DNA of 64,000 nucleotides from JBOFIQ01 sp051654905 (GCA_051654905.1 JBOFYY010000132.1:1-64000); one strand, 5' to 3'; shown: positions 27,459 to 36,093, counted from the first letter of the stretch. The notes: generated by a model from the letters alone, not told the origin. A program made the numbers and translations.

Positions 27459-28883
27459 TTAAGCACTATAAGTATCGCTAGATGATAGTAGCTCGGCGGC
27501 ACGGAGCTCTCGAACCGGAATTTCTAGCGACAGTGGTTCTACTAACGTTTTATCTGACAGAGATAGTTCAGTGAATCGTCGAGCAGTAACTAATACCCGA
27601 GATTCTAAAGATCCCACAGTCTTGTTGTAAGCCTTAACGGTACGTTCTAAGTTTTCGCCCAGACCTGCCATGGCAGATCCCATGACGGTGAGCCGATCAT
27701 AGAGTTCTTGACCTAGCTTAAGAACTTGTTGAGCATTGGCAGCCAACTCAGATTGGCGCCATCCTAAAGCGACAGTGCGTAATAGTGCGATAAGAGTGTT
27801 AGGAGTAGCGATTACGACGTTACGACGCAACGCATACTCGTAGAGATCGGGTTGGCTTTCAAAAGCAGCTTGTAAGAAATTTTCGCCAGGCAAAAATAGG
27901 ATCACAAAGTCGGGACTGCCTTCGGCTAGCGCAAAGTATTGTTTGCTGCCGAGCTGGTCAATATGAGTTCGGATTGCTCTACCGAAATTTGTGATGAAGA
28001 CAGTTTGTTCTTCGGGACTTTCGGCTGCGCCGGCATCGAGCCATGCTGCTAGGGGAGCTTTGGAATCAACGAAAATCTTTCTCCCATCAGCAAGATTAAC
28101 TGTCATATCGGGACGTTGGATCCCTAATTCGGTACGAACGCTTTGCTGTTCGTCGAAATCACAGCGAGCTTTCATGCCAGCTAGTTCGGCAACTCGACGT
28201 AACTGAGTTTCGCCCCAAGCACCGCGAACTTGTGGTTTTCGTAACGCATTAGCAAGAGCCGCGGTTTCGCGACGTAATTCGTCGCCAGTTTTTTGTACAG
28301 CGCGAACCTCGCCACGTAACTCAGCTTGAAGCTCTACTCGTTCTTTTTCCATACCGTTAAGGCGCTCGTGGAAAGCTTTTAGCGCTTCATTCATAGGCGC
28401 CAGAAGCTGTTCAGTTGCTTGAAGCCGCTGCTGGGCAATGGCGTCGCCTTGCTCTTGCTGGCGTTGTAGATTTTCGTGAGATAGCAAAGTGAACTGGTTG
28501 ACGAGAAATTCTCGATCTGCAGTGAGTTTTTTATGAGCTTCTCGGATAGTGGCTAGCTCGGTATGAGCACCACTAACGCGAGCTTGTGTTGCAGCTAGTT
28601 GGGCGCGAGCATCAGCAGCTTCTTCGCGGGCAAGGGCGGCTTCCTCGCGGGCTTGAGCAGCAGTAGAACGTAGCCGTTCAGTGTCAGCGCTAGCGCGGGC
28701 GGCGGCGGCTTTGGCTTCGGCAGCTTCTCGCCAAGCCCGGGCGGTATCAGCGTCAGCGCGAGATCGTTCGGCTTCTAGCGCTAATTGGGATTGACGATTT
28801 TCTCGATAACGCAGTATGAACCAAGCCGCAAGAACCCCTATTAAGGCTCCCGCAAGTAAAAAAATGAATCTCCAAGCGTCCAT
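27459..28883 (-). CDS. rmuC: DNA recombination protein RmuC
   Basis: An RmuC-family protein with a predicted endonuclease-like fold that limits inversions at short inverted repeats. It has one N-terminal membrane helix (MDAWRFIFLLAGALIGVLAAW), a long Ala/Glu/Arg coiled coil (residues about 30-190), then the RmuC domain (RGAWGETQLRRVAELAGM, FVDSKAPLAAWLDAG, FLPGENFLQAAFE, VVIATPNTLIALLRTVA). I start at ATG 28883 (474 residues), because a longer frame adds an unlikely segment before the membrane helix and collides with the divergent peptidase gene. Confidence 0.92.
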   Translation of the reverse strand: MDAWRFIFLLAGALIGVLAAWFILRYRENRQSQLALEAERSRADADTARAWREAAEAKAAAARASADTERLRSTAAQAREEAALAREEAADARAQLAATQARVSGAHTELATIREAHKKLTADREFLVNQFTLLSHENLQRQQEQGDAIAQQRLQATEQLLAPMNEALKAFHERLNGMEKERVELQAELRGEVRAVQKTGDELRRETAALANALRKPQVRGAWGETQLRRVAELAGMKARCDFDEQQSVRTELGIQRPDMTVNLADGRKIFVDSKAPLAAWLDAGAAESPEEQTVFITNFGRAIRTHIDQLGSKQYFALAEGSPDFVILFLPGENFLQAAFESQPDLYEYALRRNVVIATPNTLIALLRTVALGWRQSELAANAQQVLKLGQELYDRLTVMGSAMAGLGENLERTVKAYNKTVGSLESRVLVTARRFTELSLSDKTLVEPLSLEIPVRELRAAELLSSSDTYSA

Positions 28884-28971
28884 AGTTCTACTGTGGCAGG
28901 TGCCACTGACATTTCTAGAAAAGTCATAAAATCCTGTGCCGCTGGATAGCGTCGGGGCGGGTGGGTGTTGA

Positions 28972-30246
28972 ATGGGAGCTATGGCTTCCAAGAATGATCT
29001 CATCTCTGACTACACAGATTTCATCAAGGCGTCTCCCAGTTCTTACCATGCTGCAGCGCAGATAGCTGCTCGGTTAGACCAAGCAGGGTACGTTCGAGAA
29101 GATGAAACAGCAGCGTTTTCAAATAATGTCGGCGGTCACTACATTGTCCGTGATGGTGCTGTCATTGCATGGCAGCTTCCACAAGGAACCTTAACCAAGC
29201 GAGGTTTCCGCATCGTAGGGTCTCACACCGATTCGCCATCTTTTAAGCTGAAGCCCAACCCGGTGCATCAGAGTGCGGGCTGGCAGCAGCTAGGCATGGA
29301 AATTTATGGCGGTCCGTTGCTGAACTCATGGCTAAACCGTGATTTGGGATTAGCCGGACGTCTGATTTCTAAAACTGGTGAAGTGAAGTTGGTTGCTACC
29401 GATGCAATCATGGTGATCCCACAATTAGCGCCACATTTAGATCGGTCAGTTAATGACGATCTGAAGTTGGATCGGCAAGCCCACCTCATGCCCACATATG
29501 CCGCAGGTAAGTCTGATTTAGATGCACTAACTATGGTGTGCGAGCTGGCAGGTATGAAGCGTGCAGATCTAGGGTTCTACGATCTTCACGCTACAGACAC
29601 TCAAGAGCCGCAAGTTATTGGTGCAGATAAGGATTTCTTTGCCGCATGGCGCCAAGATAACCTTTCGAGCGTTTTTGCAAGCCTGGCGGCTTTACTTAGC
29701 AGCGATGATGCCGACGACATTATGGTGTTGGCGGCTTTCGATCATGAGGAAGTCGGTTCAGCAACCCGTACTGGCGCTTGTGGGCCTTTCCTAGAAGATG
29801 TCCTACGCGGTGTCGTCGCCAGTATTGGAGGCGATAGCGAAGATTATCGACAGATGCTGAATCGTTCCTCATGTGTTTCTGCTGATGCTGGACATGCGGT
29901 GAACCCAAACTATGTGGGTAAACATGATCCAGATAATCATCCGCAGTTTAATCAAGGTCCGGTTCTTAAGATCAATGGCAACCAGCGTTATGCCACCGAT
30001 GGGGTAGGTGGCGCATTATGGTTACGAGTATGTGAAGCGGCGGGAGTCCCGAGTCAAGCATTCGTAGGAAATAATGGGGTTCCTTGTGGCTCTACGATTG
30101 GGCCATTGACTGCAACCCGGCTAGGAATTCTCACGATCGACGTCGGTATTCCGCTGTTGAGTATGCATTCAGCGCGCGAATTATCAGGTGTTGCTGACAT
30201 AGGATATATGGCTGAAGCATTGCGCTCGTATTTATCAGGAGCATAA
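28972..30246 (+). CDS. apeB: M18-family aspartyl-type aminopeptidase
   Basis: A dinuclear-zinc aminopeptidase of the M18 family that removes N-terminal acidic or other residues from peptides in the cytoplasm. Metal-binding and catalytic segments are visible: RIVGSHTDSPSFKLKP, AAFDHEEVGSATRTGACGPF, SCVSADAGHAVNPNY and the C-terminal GVPLLSMHSAREL-like block (GIPLLSMHSARELSG). Length is 424. ATG at 28981 (MASKND) is an equally plausible start. A hairpin terminator follows. Confidence 0.93.
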   Translation: MGAMASKNDLISDYTDFIKASPSSYHAAAQIAARLDQAGYVREDETAAFSNNVGGHYIVRDGAVIAWQLPQGTLTKRGFRIVGSHTDSPSFKLKPNPVHQSAGWQQLGMEIYGGPLLNSWLNRDLGLAGRLISKTGEVKLVATDAIMVIPQLAPHLDRSVNDDLKLDRQAHLMPTYAAGKSDLDALTMVCELAGMKRADLGFYDLHATDTQEPQVIGADKDFFAAWRQDNLSSVFASLAALLSSDDADDIMVLAAFDHEEVGSATRTGACGPFLEDVLRGVVASIGGDSEDYRQMLNRSSCVSADAGHAVNPNYVGKHDPDNHPQFNQGPVLKINGNQRYATDGVGGALWLRVCEAAGVPSQAFVGNNGVPCGSTIGPLTATRLGILTIDVGIPLLSMHSARELSGVADIGYMAEALRSYLSGA

Positions 30247-30257
30247 TCGCAATAATT

Positions 30258-30293
30258 AGTGGGGAGATCCGCGTAGCGGCGGTTCTCTCCACT
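30258..30293 (+). terminator. Terminator after the M18 peptidase gene
   Basis: A 10-bp stem with one G-T wobble (AGTGGGGAGA / TCTCTCCACT) holds an inner CCGC/GCGG pairing. It begins 11 bp after the stop and is followed by TTTATGAT. Confidence 0.75.
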
Positions 30294-30331
30294 TTATGAT
30301 CAGCTAACGTGGGTAAGCTGGCATACAAAAA

Positions 30332-30425
30332 CCGAGATCCGCGCAACTCGGGGGATAATGCGCGAACCTCGGCAAATTGTCATCTTAAGCTTCGCTATCT
30401 CGGGGGATACTAGCGAAAACTTAAG
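30332..30425 (+). ncRNA. Twin hairpins with identical 13-nt G-rich loops, candidate structured RNA
   Basis: Two consecutive hairpins lie in the 445-bp gap before ychF. The first has an outer CCGAG/CTCGG pair and an inner CGCGCA/TGCGCG stem, closing the 13-nt loop ACTCGGGGGATAA (30346-30358). The second has an outer CTTAAG/CTTAAG pair and an inner TTCGCTA/TAGCGAA stem, closing the 13-nt loop TCTCGGGGGATAC (30398-30410). The stems differ completely while the loops are almost identical, the pattern of selection on an RNA fold. Strand and promoter are not established. Nothing else recognisable fills the rest of the gap (30426-30691), which is AT-rich. Confidence 0.5.
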
Positions 30426-30691
30426 GCTCAGGAACTTCTTAGAAAAGAATCCCGATACCGAAAAGTTAACGCCATAAACGGGTTAGTGTCAAACCAGAAT
30501 GGGAAATATTGCACATAATATGAAAAAAGTTGCAAAAAAGTACGTAGTTACAGATGGAACGAGATTTTAGTTCGTTATTTTAAAGAAAATGGATCGTCGG
30601 AGTAGCTAGTTGGGGCGTCAGATAATGGGATCTCAGTGGAGATGGTCTTGCAGCTACCGTATCTAGCAACAAGACCGGTAGGCTTAGGGAT

Positions 30692-31765
30692 GTGGCTTTA
30701 ACTATTGGTATCGTCGGACTCCCGAATGCGGGCAAATCAACTCTTTTTAATGCGTTGACTCGCAATAACGTTCTTGCGGCAAACTATCCGTTTGCCACGA
30801 TCGATCCCAACGAGGGGGTTGTGGGAGTTCCCGAGCCGCGGTTAGAAAAACTTGCTGGGATTTATAAGTCCGAAAAACTTATTCCTGCCACGGTGACCTT
30901 TGTTGATATTGCGGGCATCGTCAAGGGTGCATCGCAGGGGGAAGGCATGGGGAATGCGTTCCTTTCGCATATTCGCCAAGCCGACGCTATCTGCCAAGTA
31001 ACGCGTGTCTTTAATGATCCAGATGTGACACACGTCGATGGCAAGGTGGATCCGGCCTCTGACATGGACACCATTAAAACAGAGTTGATTCTGGCTGATT
31101 TGCAGACTTTAGAGAAGGCACTTCCCAAGCTAGAGAAGGAATCGCGACTCAAGAAAGAGATGAAGCCGAAGTTTGATGCTTGGGTTGAGGCGCAGAAAGT
31201 GTTAGAGGAAGGTCGCACCGTATTTGAGGCGGGGCTGGATACTGAACCATTGCGGGACTTGTTCTTGCTTACTGCTAAGCCCTTCATCTACGTATTCAAC
31301 TGTGACTCTGACGAGTTGGCTGATGATGAGTTGAAGCAGAAGATGCGGGCATTGGTTGCTCCGGCAGAAGCGATCTTCTTGGATGCCAAAATTGAGGCAG
31401 AACTTTCTGAAATGGAGCCAGAAGATGCCCGAGATTTCCTGGTGGATATGGGTATCGACGAACCAGGGCTAGACATTCTTGCCCGAGTTGGATACTCAAC
31501 TTTGGGATTGCAGAGCTACCTCACCGCTGGCCCGAAGGAAGCTCGCGCGTGGACGATCCGCAAGGGTTGGACTGCGCCGCAGGCTGCCGGTGTTATTCAC
31601 ACAGATTTTGAAAAAGGCTTTATTAAGGCTCAAATAGTGAGCTTCAACGACCTTATCGAATGCGGCTCAGAACAAGCCGCTAAAGCTGCTGGCAAGATGC
31701 GTCTTGAGGGTAAGGATTACGTCATGGCTGATGGGGACGTGGTGGAGTTCCGGTTTAACGTGTAA
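30692..31765 (+). CDS. ychF: Ribosome-associated ATPase YchF
   Basis: An Obg-family P-loop protein that prefers ATP and binds ribosomes; it is implicated in translation and oxidative stress responses. G1 is GLPNAGKST, followed by the switch region NYPFATIDPNEG, G3 VDIAGIVKGASQGEGMG, and NCDSDEL in place of the classical NKxD specificity motif. The C-terminal TGS-like domain contains RAWTIRKGWTAPQAAGVIHTDFEKGFI. It starts at GTG (30692). At 357 residues it is complete, and it is the last clear core gene before the accessory region. Confidence 0.96.
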   Translation: MALTIGIVGLPNAGKSTLFNALTRNNVLAANYPFATIDPNEGVVGVPEPRLEKLAGIYKSEKLIPATVTFVDIAGIVKGASQGEGMGNAFLSHIRQADAICQVTRVFNDPDVTHVDGKVDPASDMDTIKTELILADLQTLEKALPKLEKESRLKKEMKPKFDAWVEAQKVLEEGRTVFEAGLDTEPLRDLFLLTAKPFIYVFNCDSDELADDELKQKMRALVAPAEAIFLDAKIEAELSEMEPEDARDFLVDMGIDEPGLDILARVGYSTLGLQSYLTAGPKEARAWTIRKGWTAPQAAGVIHTDFEKGFIKAQIVSFNDLIECGSEQAAKAAGKMRLEGKDYVMADGDVVEFRFNV

Positions 31766-31797
31766 TTTCTGGAGGTAAGAAAGCGACACTGGAGCAG

Positions 31798-32385
31798 ATG
31801 AGCATATCCGTCATGATTGCGACATGGGCCAGTGCCGTTGCAATGATCGTGGCGGCGGTGTGTGCCTTTTTGGCGTGGAGATCCGACCGAAATGGTGCCG
31901 CGGTCACTCGTGTGGATATATTCATTGTGGCGCTGACTACTGGCGCTATTGCGTTGGATCGTGATCGCCTTACCTCTTGGGTCATTGAGCAGCAAGATCT
32001 CGCTCGTAAGAAAATCGGAACCCAGGAGCATCAGCCGAGAGGTTGTGGGGTACCGAGTGAGGTTAGGCATGGTGTATTCGAGATACTCTGGCTTTTGCAG
32101 CGGAGCGCAGGCATGGTCAACGATCTGAAGAAGGTCGACGCATCCTCGCAAGACGTGGTGCTTCAGCATCTTTCGTTGGTAACAGAGGCGCTGAATTCTT
32201 TTGCATTACAGTTATCCGAAGACGAAATTGAGTCATTTAAGGAATCTGCGCTAACGGCGGGCAAATCGCTCAGCACTTTGCATGACAAGTTTCCAACTTT
32301 GTCTGATAAGAGGAAATGGACGTATAAGCTCTCTCTCGGAGATGATGACGAAGTTCCGTTCTCGACAGGCATCTGCCGCTTCTAA
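31798..32385 (+). CDS. Hypothetical protein with one N-terminal membrane helix
   Basis: A 195-residue protein not recognised by family. Residues 5-27 form a hydrophobic helix (VMIATWASAVAMIVAAVCAFLA) followed by a basic stop (WRSDR), with a second weakly hydrophobic patch near residue 43. The rest is soluble and mainly helical (EVRHGVFEILWLLQRSAGM, LQHLSLVTEALNSFALQL). It lies 32 bp after ychF and opens the accessory region, so it may be a passenger of a mobile or defence island. No catalytic motif is visible. Confidence 0.6.
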   Translation: MSISVMIATWASAVAMIVAAVCAFLAWRSDRNGAAVTRVDIFIVALTTGAIALDRDRLTSWVIEQQDLARKKIGTQEHQPRGCGVPSEVRHGVFEILWLLQRSAGMVNDLKKVDASSQDVVLQHLSLVTEALNSFALQLSEDEIESFKESALTAGKSLSTLHDKFPTLSDKRKWTYKLSLGDDDEVPFSTGICRF

Positions 32386-32657
32386 GAAGTAGGTCTCTCG
32401 CCCTTGTCTTGCTGCGACATCGGTAGTGGCGCGGTCTGTCGTTACCCGATGCCTGCGAAAGCTTTCCGCAACTGGCCATTCCGTGTGGTCCACATGCCGA
32501 ACCAAGCTAGGAGAACGCTGATGGCGGCCAGCGACCACGTGACTGTTGAGTGCTTCATGAAACTATCATTTCGACCATTCCCAACCGGAGTCCCTGAGAG
32601 GATTTATATCATGTGGGATGGGCAGCGTCAGTGCGGGCATAGAAAGAAGAAATAGAT
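32386..32657 (+). other. Gap without a convincing gene
   Basis: Between the hypothetical gene and the SMI1-like gene only short, mutually overlapping reading frames on both strands occur, none with recognisable content or a good ribosome-binding site. It probably represents degraded accessory DNA. Confidence 0.5.
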
Positions 32658-33140
32658 ATGTTTAGTGGATTTATCCCGAAGAAGGGTTCGGTAGGCCCTA
32701 GCATCACTGATGCTGATGTTACATTGGCTGAGGAAAAGATCGGATTCAAGTTACCGTACTCATATAGGCGGCTACTTGTAGATTCTCAAAATGGGGGATC
32801 ACCAAATGAGCCTACAGTCTATTCGCGATTCCCAACGGGTTGGTCAGAAGATCATTTCGTAGTGACTCAGATAAATGGTCTTGGCGGCGAAATGGGGATC
32901 GATGGGGAATATGGAAGTGCTTATATGGTCGAAGAGTGGGGGTATCCGCACGTTGGACTTGTTTTTGCCCAGCTAGATGATCCAGAAGAAGCGCTTATGT
33001 TTGACTATCGCGGCACGGGTTCTGAGCCCACTGTGGCTTATGTAAATTCGGATGGCGAAAGTTGGGTAATCGCCGAGAGCTTTGATGCATTTCTTGGAAT
33101 GCTGCAGCCGGTTTTGCCGGATGAAGTTGGTCTGTTCTAG
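32658..33140 (+). CDS. SMI1/KNR4-superfamily immunity-type protein
   Basis: A 160-residue cytoplasmic protein with the SMI1/KNR4 pattern: an opening acidic helix (ITDADVTLAEEKIGFKLPYSYRRLLVDSQNGG), a middle VGLVFAQLDDPEEALMFDYR, and a closing SWVIAESFDAFLGML. Bacterial SMI1/KNR4 proteins mostly serve as immunity proteins against polymorphic or contact-dependent toxins. The next sequence is a broken toxin nuclease tail and then another immunity-type gene, which supports that reading. Its cognate toxin is not identifiable here. Confidence 0.8.
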   Translation: MFSGFIPKKGSVGPSITDADVTLAEEKIGFKLPYSYRRLLVDSQNGGSPNEPTVYSRFPTGWSEDHFVVTQINGLGGEMGIDGEYGSAYMVEEWGYPHVGLVFAQLDDPEEALMFDYRGTGSEPTVAYVNSDGESWVIAESFDAFLGMLQPVLPDEVGLF

Positions 33141-33147
33141 CTTACCT

Positions 33148-33450
33148 ATGAAAGATAGTGATGGTATGGCTGTGAAGCTCTCTGCGGGGATTGGTTTGGC
33201 AACTCATGTTGCTGGGTCAAAAATCTTTGGGACTTTTTGGGTCACCGTTATCTGTGCTGCCTGAGCGTCATTTTCCTCTTCCGGTTCCTGAAGGGCTTGT
33301 TCCTAACTCGCTGATGGGGAATGTTGCTTCAACTCCCAAGATCAAGGAGGGGGAATGTGGACATTGAAAATGCACAGGTTGCCTGTCCTCATTGCCATGC
33401 TTCGAAGGGTGCAAGAGAATTCCCTGGCACGTCACTAAAATGGGGTACAA
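33148..33450 (+). pseudogene. Broken C-terminal nuclease domain of a polymorphic toxin
   Basis: Two frames together spell the tail of an HNH/GH-E-like toxin nuclease. In one frame PEGLVPNSLMGN...STPKIKEG is read up to about 33350. A frame change then gives GGNVDIENAQVACPHCHASK and GAREFP. The CPHC zinc-knuckle-like motif with ENAQVACPHCxxSKGAR is typical of RHS/WXG toxin C-termini. No N-terminal toxin or delivery domain is present, and the frame is broken near the AAGGAGGGGGAATG stretch. It is a displaced, dead toxin tip between immunity genes. Confidence 0.65.
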
Positions 33451-33483
33451 CAATATCTGGTCGCCAGCACACTGGAAGAAGAG

Positions 33484-33939
33484 ATGAATTCGCGAATAAA
33501 GTTACACTCCCATGCTGACCCAGTTTGGGCGAGTAGTGGTGACTGCTCGATCAGTATTAAAATGGGAGACTCGGAGCATGCGGAGCAGCTCTGGTGTGCC
33601 GAACTTGGAGATGACCGCTTTGGCTTGTGCTGTATTCCATTTTATTTGTATGGGGTATCCCTTGGGGATGTGATTCGTGTCAAACAATCTGATTGCGGTT
33701 TATATGAGGTGATAGAGGTGGAGGAGTCATTTGGATTCTATACCTATCGCGTTTTCTTCTTTGGGGAAACTCAATATAAGGTTATGGCGAGAATGGACGA
33801 GTTGGGTGCTGGGTACGAGTGGTACTCAACGCGTTTTATGGCTATAGCTGCGGGTGATCTTGGAACTGCGCAGAGTGTTACTGGCTATCTCTCCTTGCTC
33901 GAGGAGAATGGGGAACTGGAGTTCGAATCAGCGCTGTAA
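33484..33939 (+). CDS. DUF4265-family protein, probable immunity protein
   Basis: A 151-residue protein matching the DUF4265 pattern: an opening HADPVW, then LWCAELGDDRFGLCCIPFY and GVSLGDVIRV, with a C-terminal part predicted alpha/beta. DUF4265 members often sit in polymorphic-toxin immunity arrays. Here the gene follows a broken toxin tail directly and is followed by another small immunity-like gene. It appears intact, so it may protect against toxins of kin strains (inference). Confidence 0.75.
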   Translation: MNSRIKLHSHADPVWASSGDCSISIKMGDSEHAEQLWCAELGDDRFGLCCIPFYLYGVSLGDVIRVKQSDCGLYEVIEVEESFGFYTYRVFFFGETQYKVMARMDELGAGYEWYSTRFMAIAAGDLGTAQSVTGYLSLLEENGELEFESAL

Positions 33940-34022
33940 GTCCGCCAACCAACCTATTTGCGCGTAGACGATCTAGAGTTTATAGGTGCTGCAGATGAAT
34001 TATTTGAATGGAAGGTGAAGCC

Positions 34023-34241
34023 ATGACTTTAGACGAAGCGCGTAAAATAGCTGTGGAAGAGGCGGGCGACCAAGACATCATCTGCTCATATCGCGTAAGC
34101 GGCGGATTTATGTTCGTGGCGGCAACCATTCTCCCCGACTTCGAACCTTGTTACGGCTCTTGCCAGATAACTGTTCACTCAGATGGATCAGTCACTTCTG
34201 CAGCCAATATTCTGCTGCCAGATGACGCTGTAAAAATCTAG
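34023..34241 (+). CDS. Small immunity-like protein (YrhB/Imm35-like)
   Basis: A 72-residue protein starting MTLDEARKIAVEEAG, with a compact alpha-beta layout (helix, then strands YRVSGGFMFVAATI, SCQITVHSDGSVTSA). This resembles the small YrhB/Imm35-type immunity fold, but the match is by eye only. ATG at 34023 is preferred because GGAAGGTGA lies just upstream; ATG at 34008 would add five residues. A hairpin with a T-tract follows. Confidence 0.5.
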   Translation: MTLDEARKIAVEEAGDQDIICSYRVSGGFMFVAATILPDFEPCYGSCQITVHSDGSVTSAANILLPDDAVKI

Positions 34242-34257
34242 CAGACCCCTATCCCCT

Positions 34258-34289
34258 TAAGCCTCCCAAATCTGGTGGGGCTTTTTTCA
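34258..34289 (+). terminator. Terminator after the immunity-like gene
   Basis: AAGCCTCCC pairs imperfectly with GGTGGGGCTT across AAATCT and is followed by six T. It resembles terminators common in actinophages, fitting the phage scaffold relic that follows. Confidence 0.55.
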
Positions 34290-34358
34290 TGCCCACATAC
34301 TTCTGCCCCCGCAAAGAGGGTGAAGAAAATCCAACCCAATCTTGCACAGGAGAAAACC

Positions 34359-34730
34359 ATGCCCGAACCAACCCAGCCAACGCCAACACTCGCAGATCTC
34401 ACGCCCGAAGCTGCACAGTCTGAGCCACAAGACTCTACCGATTGGGAAGCCAAAGCCCAACAGCAAAACCGTCAGCAAGCCGTCCACATGGCCGTCATGC
34501 AAAAAGCAGCAACGCTCGGAGCTAACCCGAACGCGCTGTTGAACTCGCTGCGCTTCGACCGAGCAATCGCCGCTCTCGACCCATCCGACCCGGCTGGTAT
34601 CGAGAACGCGATCCAAACCGAGATGCAAGCCGATCCCGGCCTACACGCCGCTGCGCCCGCGCGCGCAGCAAACCGTGTTCCCCGCGCGAGCAGGGATCGG
34701 GCTCAGTTGTGCCTGCTCTGTCATGCTTAA
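34359..34730 (+). pseudogene. Truncated phage scaffolding-like protein
   Basis: The frame opens at ATG 34359 behind AGGAG with MPEPTQPTPTLADLTP, a glutamine-rich helix, then GANPNALLNSLRFDRAIAAL and DPSDPAGIENAIQTEMQADP. That order resembles actinophage capsid scaffolding proteins. The natural C-terminus is missing: after APARAA the frame runs into a CRISPR-repeat-like sequence (translated RVPRASRDR) and stops. It is a relic of a prophage, probably cut by recombination. Confidence 0.6.
34675..34702 (+). repeat. Isolated degenerate CRISPR repeat
   Basis: The first 17 bases, GTGTTCCCCGCGCGAGC, are identical to the repeat of the array 18 kb downstream, followed by AGGGAT in place of GGGGAT. Only the last five bases diverge. 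There is no second repeat one period away. It sits at the end of the phage scaffold relic and about 100 bp before the first DUF4143 ATPase gene. Confidence 0.85.
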
Positions 34731-34775
34731 CGAGTCCAGAATGTAGTTGAGGTTTAATGATCCCGTCTCTGGAGT

Positions 34776-34836
34776 CGTGAATGGTAGTGTTTCTATTCCG
34801 TGAATGGTAGTGTATTTGTCTCGTAAATGGTAGTGT
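34776..34836 (+). promoter_or_regulatory. Three 15-bp iterons before the first DUF4143 ATPase
   Basis: CGTGAATGGTAGTGT occurs at 34776 and 34799, and as CGTAAATGGTAGTGT at 34822. The period is exactly 23 bp. The last copy ends 6 bp before the ATG at 34843, so protein binding there would block both transcription and translation. A repeated operator for autoregulation is the simplest reading (inference). Confidence 0.7.
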
Positions 34837-34842
34837 TCGGTT

Positions 34843-36093
34843 ATGGAATATCTGGTTCGCACAGTCGATCGTGAGCTCAATGAACTTCTCTCGGATGTGG
34901 CAGCTATCGCTTTGGATGGGCCAAAAGGTGTGGGTAAGACTGCTACGGCTCGTCGCCGAGCGGCGGTTGAGTGGCGATTGGATGATCCCGCCCAGCGGGA
35001 TATGGTCAGAGCCGATTTCGGGTTGACGACAGCTCCCGTGGGTACGCTCCTCATCGACGAATGGCAGCATCTGCCGCAGGTTTGGGATGCCGTGCGTAGA
35101 CAGATTGATGCTGGCGCTCCGCCGGGGCAATTTCTTTTGACCGGTTCCGCGACTCCTGTCGATGCTGCGGGCACTCACTCTGGGGCTGGCCGCATCCTTT
35201 CACTGCGCATGCGACCGATGGCTTTACATGAGCGGGGCGTTGTGTCGCCTACCGTGTCACTTTCGCAGCTGCTGGCGGGAACACAGGCTGAGGTCGGTGG
35301 TACTTCGACGGTGACTGTTGCTGACTATGTCCAGGCCATCGTCGCAAGCGGGTTTCCTGGGATAACTGCTGTGTCTCCGCGGGCTAGACGTGCGCTCTTG
35401 GATTCCTATCTCCAACGCGTGATTGATCGAGATTTGCCTGATCAGGGATTCGAGGTGCGTCGACCAGAGACGTTACGGCGGTGGCTAGCAGCTTACGCGG
35501 CAGCATCGTCGACGACGACGTCGTACTCTAAATTGCTTGATGCGACGACTGGTGGCGATGGAACTCAGCCAGCCAAGACAACGACCATGGCGTATCGAGA
35601 GCACCTGAGTCGATTGTGGCTGCTTGACCCGGTTCCCGGGTGGCTGCCTGCAAATAATTCCATTAAGCGACTTCAGCAGGCGCCAAAACATCAGCTAGCA
35701 GATCCGGCGCTTGCTGCTCGACTGTTGGGGCTTACCGAAGCTACGCTCACGCATCCGGCTGGGGTGCATATGCTGGGGCCGCTGTTTGAGTCCTTGGTGG
35801 TGTTGGGTGTGCGGGTGGCTGCGCAGGCTGCTGAGGCGCGTGTCAGTCACCTTCGTCTCCTCGGTGGAGACCGTGAGATTGATCTGATTGTTGAAGGCCC
35901 CGAAGGGCAAGTGCTAGCCATAGAAGTGAAGTTGGCTGGTGCTGTTGACGATTCTGATGTGCGCCACTTGCTGTGGTTGCGAGATCAGATTCCTGATCGG
36001 ATTGTGGATCTCGTCATCGTTACTACTGGGCCAGCGGCATATCGTCGGACCGACGGGGTTGCTGTTGTTCCCTTGGCGCTGCTGGGGGCATGA
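34843..36093 (+). CDS. AAA_14/DUF4143 ATPase-nuclease, copy 1
   Basis: A 416-residue protein. The N-terminal AAA ATPase has Walker A GPKGVGKT (about residues 27-34), Walker B TLLIDEWQHLP and sensor FLLTGSATP. A linker region (residues about 150-280) probably contains a winged helix. The C-terminal DUF4143 domain shows the PD-(D/E)xK nuclease pattern: DREIDLIVEG then LAIEVKLAG, with acidic residues and an EVK lysine. The function of this widespread family is poorly known. Its sequence is very similar to copy 2 at 37167. It has 23-bp iterons before the start and a CRISPR-repeat relic upstream. Confidence 0.85.
   Translation: MEYLVRTVDRELNELLSDVAAIALDGPKGVGKTATARRRAAVEWRLDDPAQRDMVRADFGLTTAPVGTLLIDEWQHLPQVWDAVRRQIDAGAPPGQFLLTGSATPVDAAGTHSGAGRILSLRMRPMALHERGVVSPTVSLSQLLAGTQAEVGGTSTVTVADYVQAIVASGFPGITAVSPRARRALLDSYLQRVIDRDLPDQGFEVRRPETLRRWLAAYAAASSTTTSYSKLLDATTGGDGTQPAKTTTMAYREHLSRLWLLDPVPGWLPANNSIKRLQQAPKHQLADPALAARLLGLTEATLTHPAGVHMLGPLFESLVVLGVRVAAQAAEARVSHLRLLGGDREIDLIVEGPEGQVLAIEVKLAGAVDDSDVRHLLWLRDQIPDRIVDLVIVTTGPAAYRRTDGVAVVPLALLGA

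Noticed and set aside
32404..32655. 83-codon plus-strand frame before the SMI1 gene
   Set aside because: Odd composition, no ribosome-binding site, overlapped by similar-length frames on the other strand; no family resemblance.
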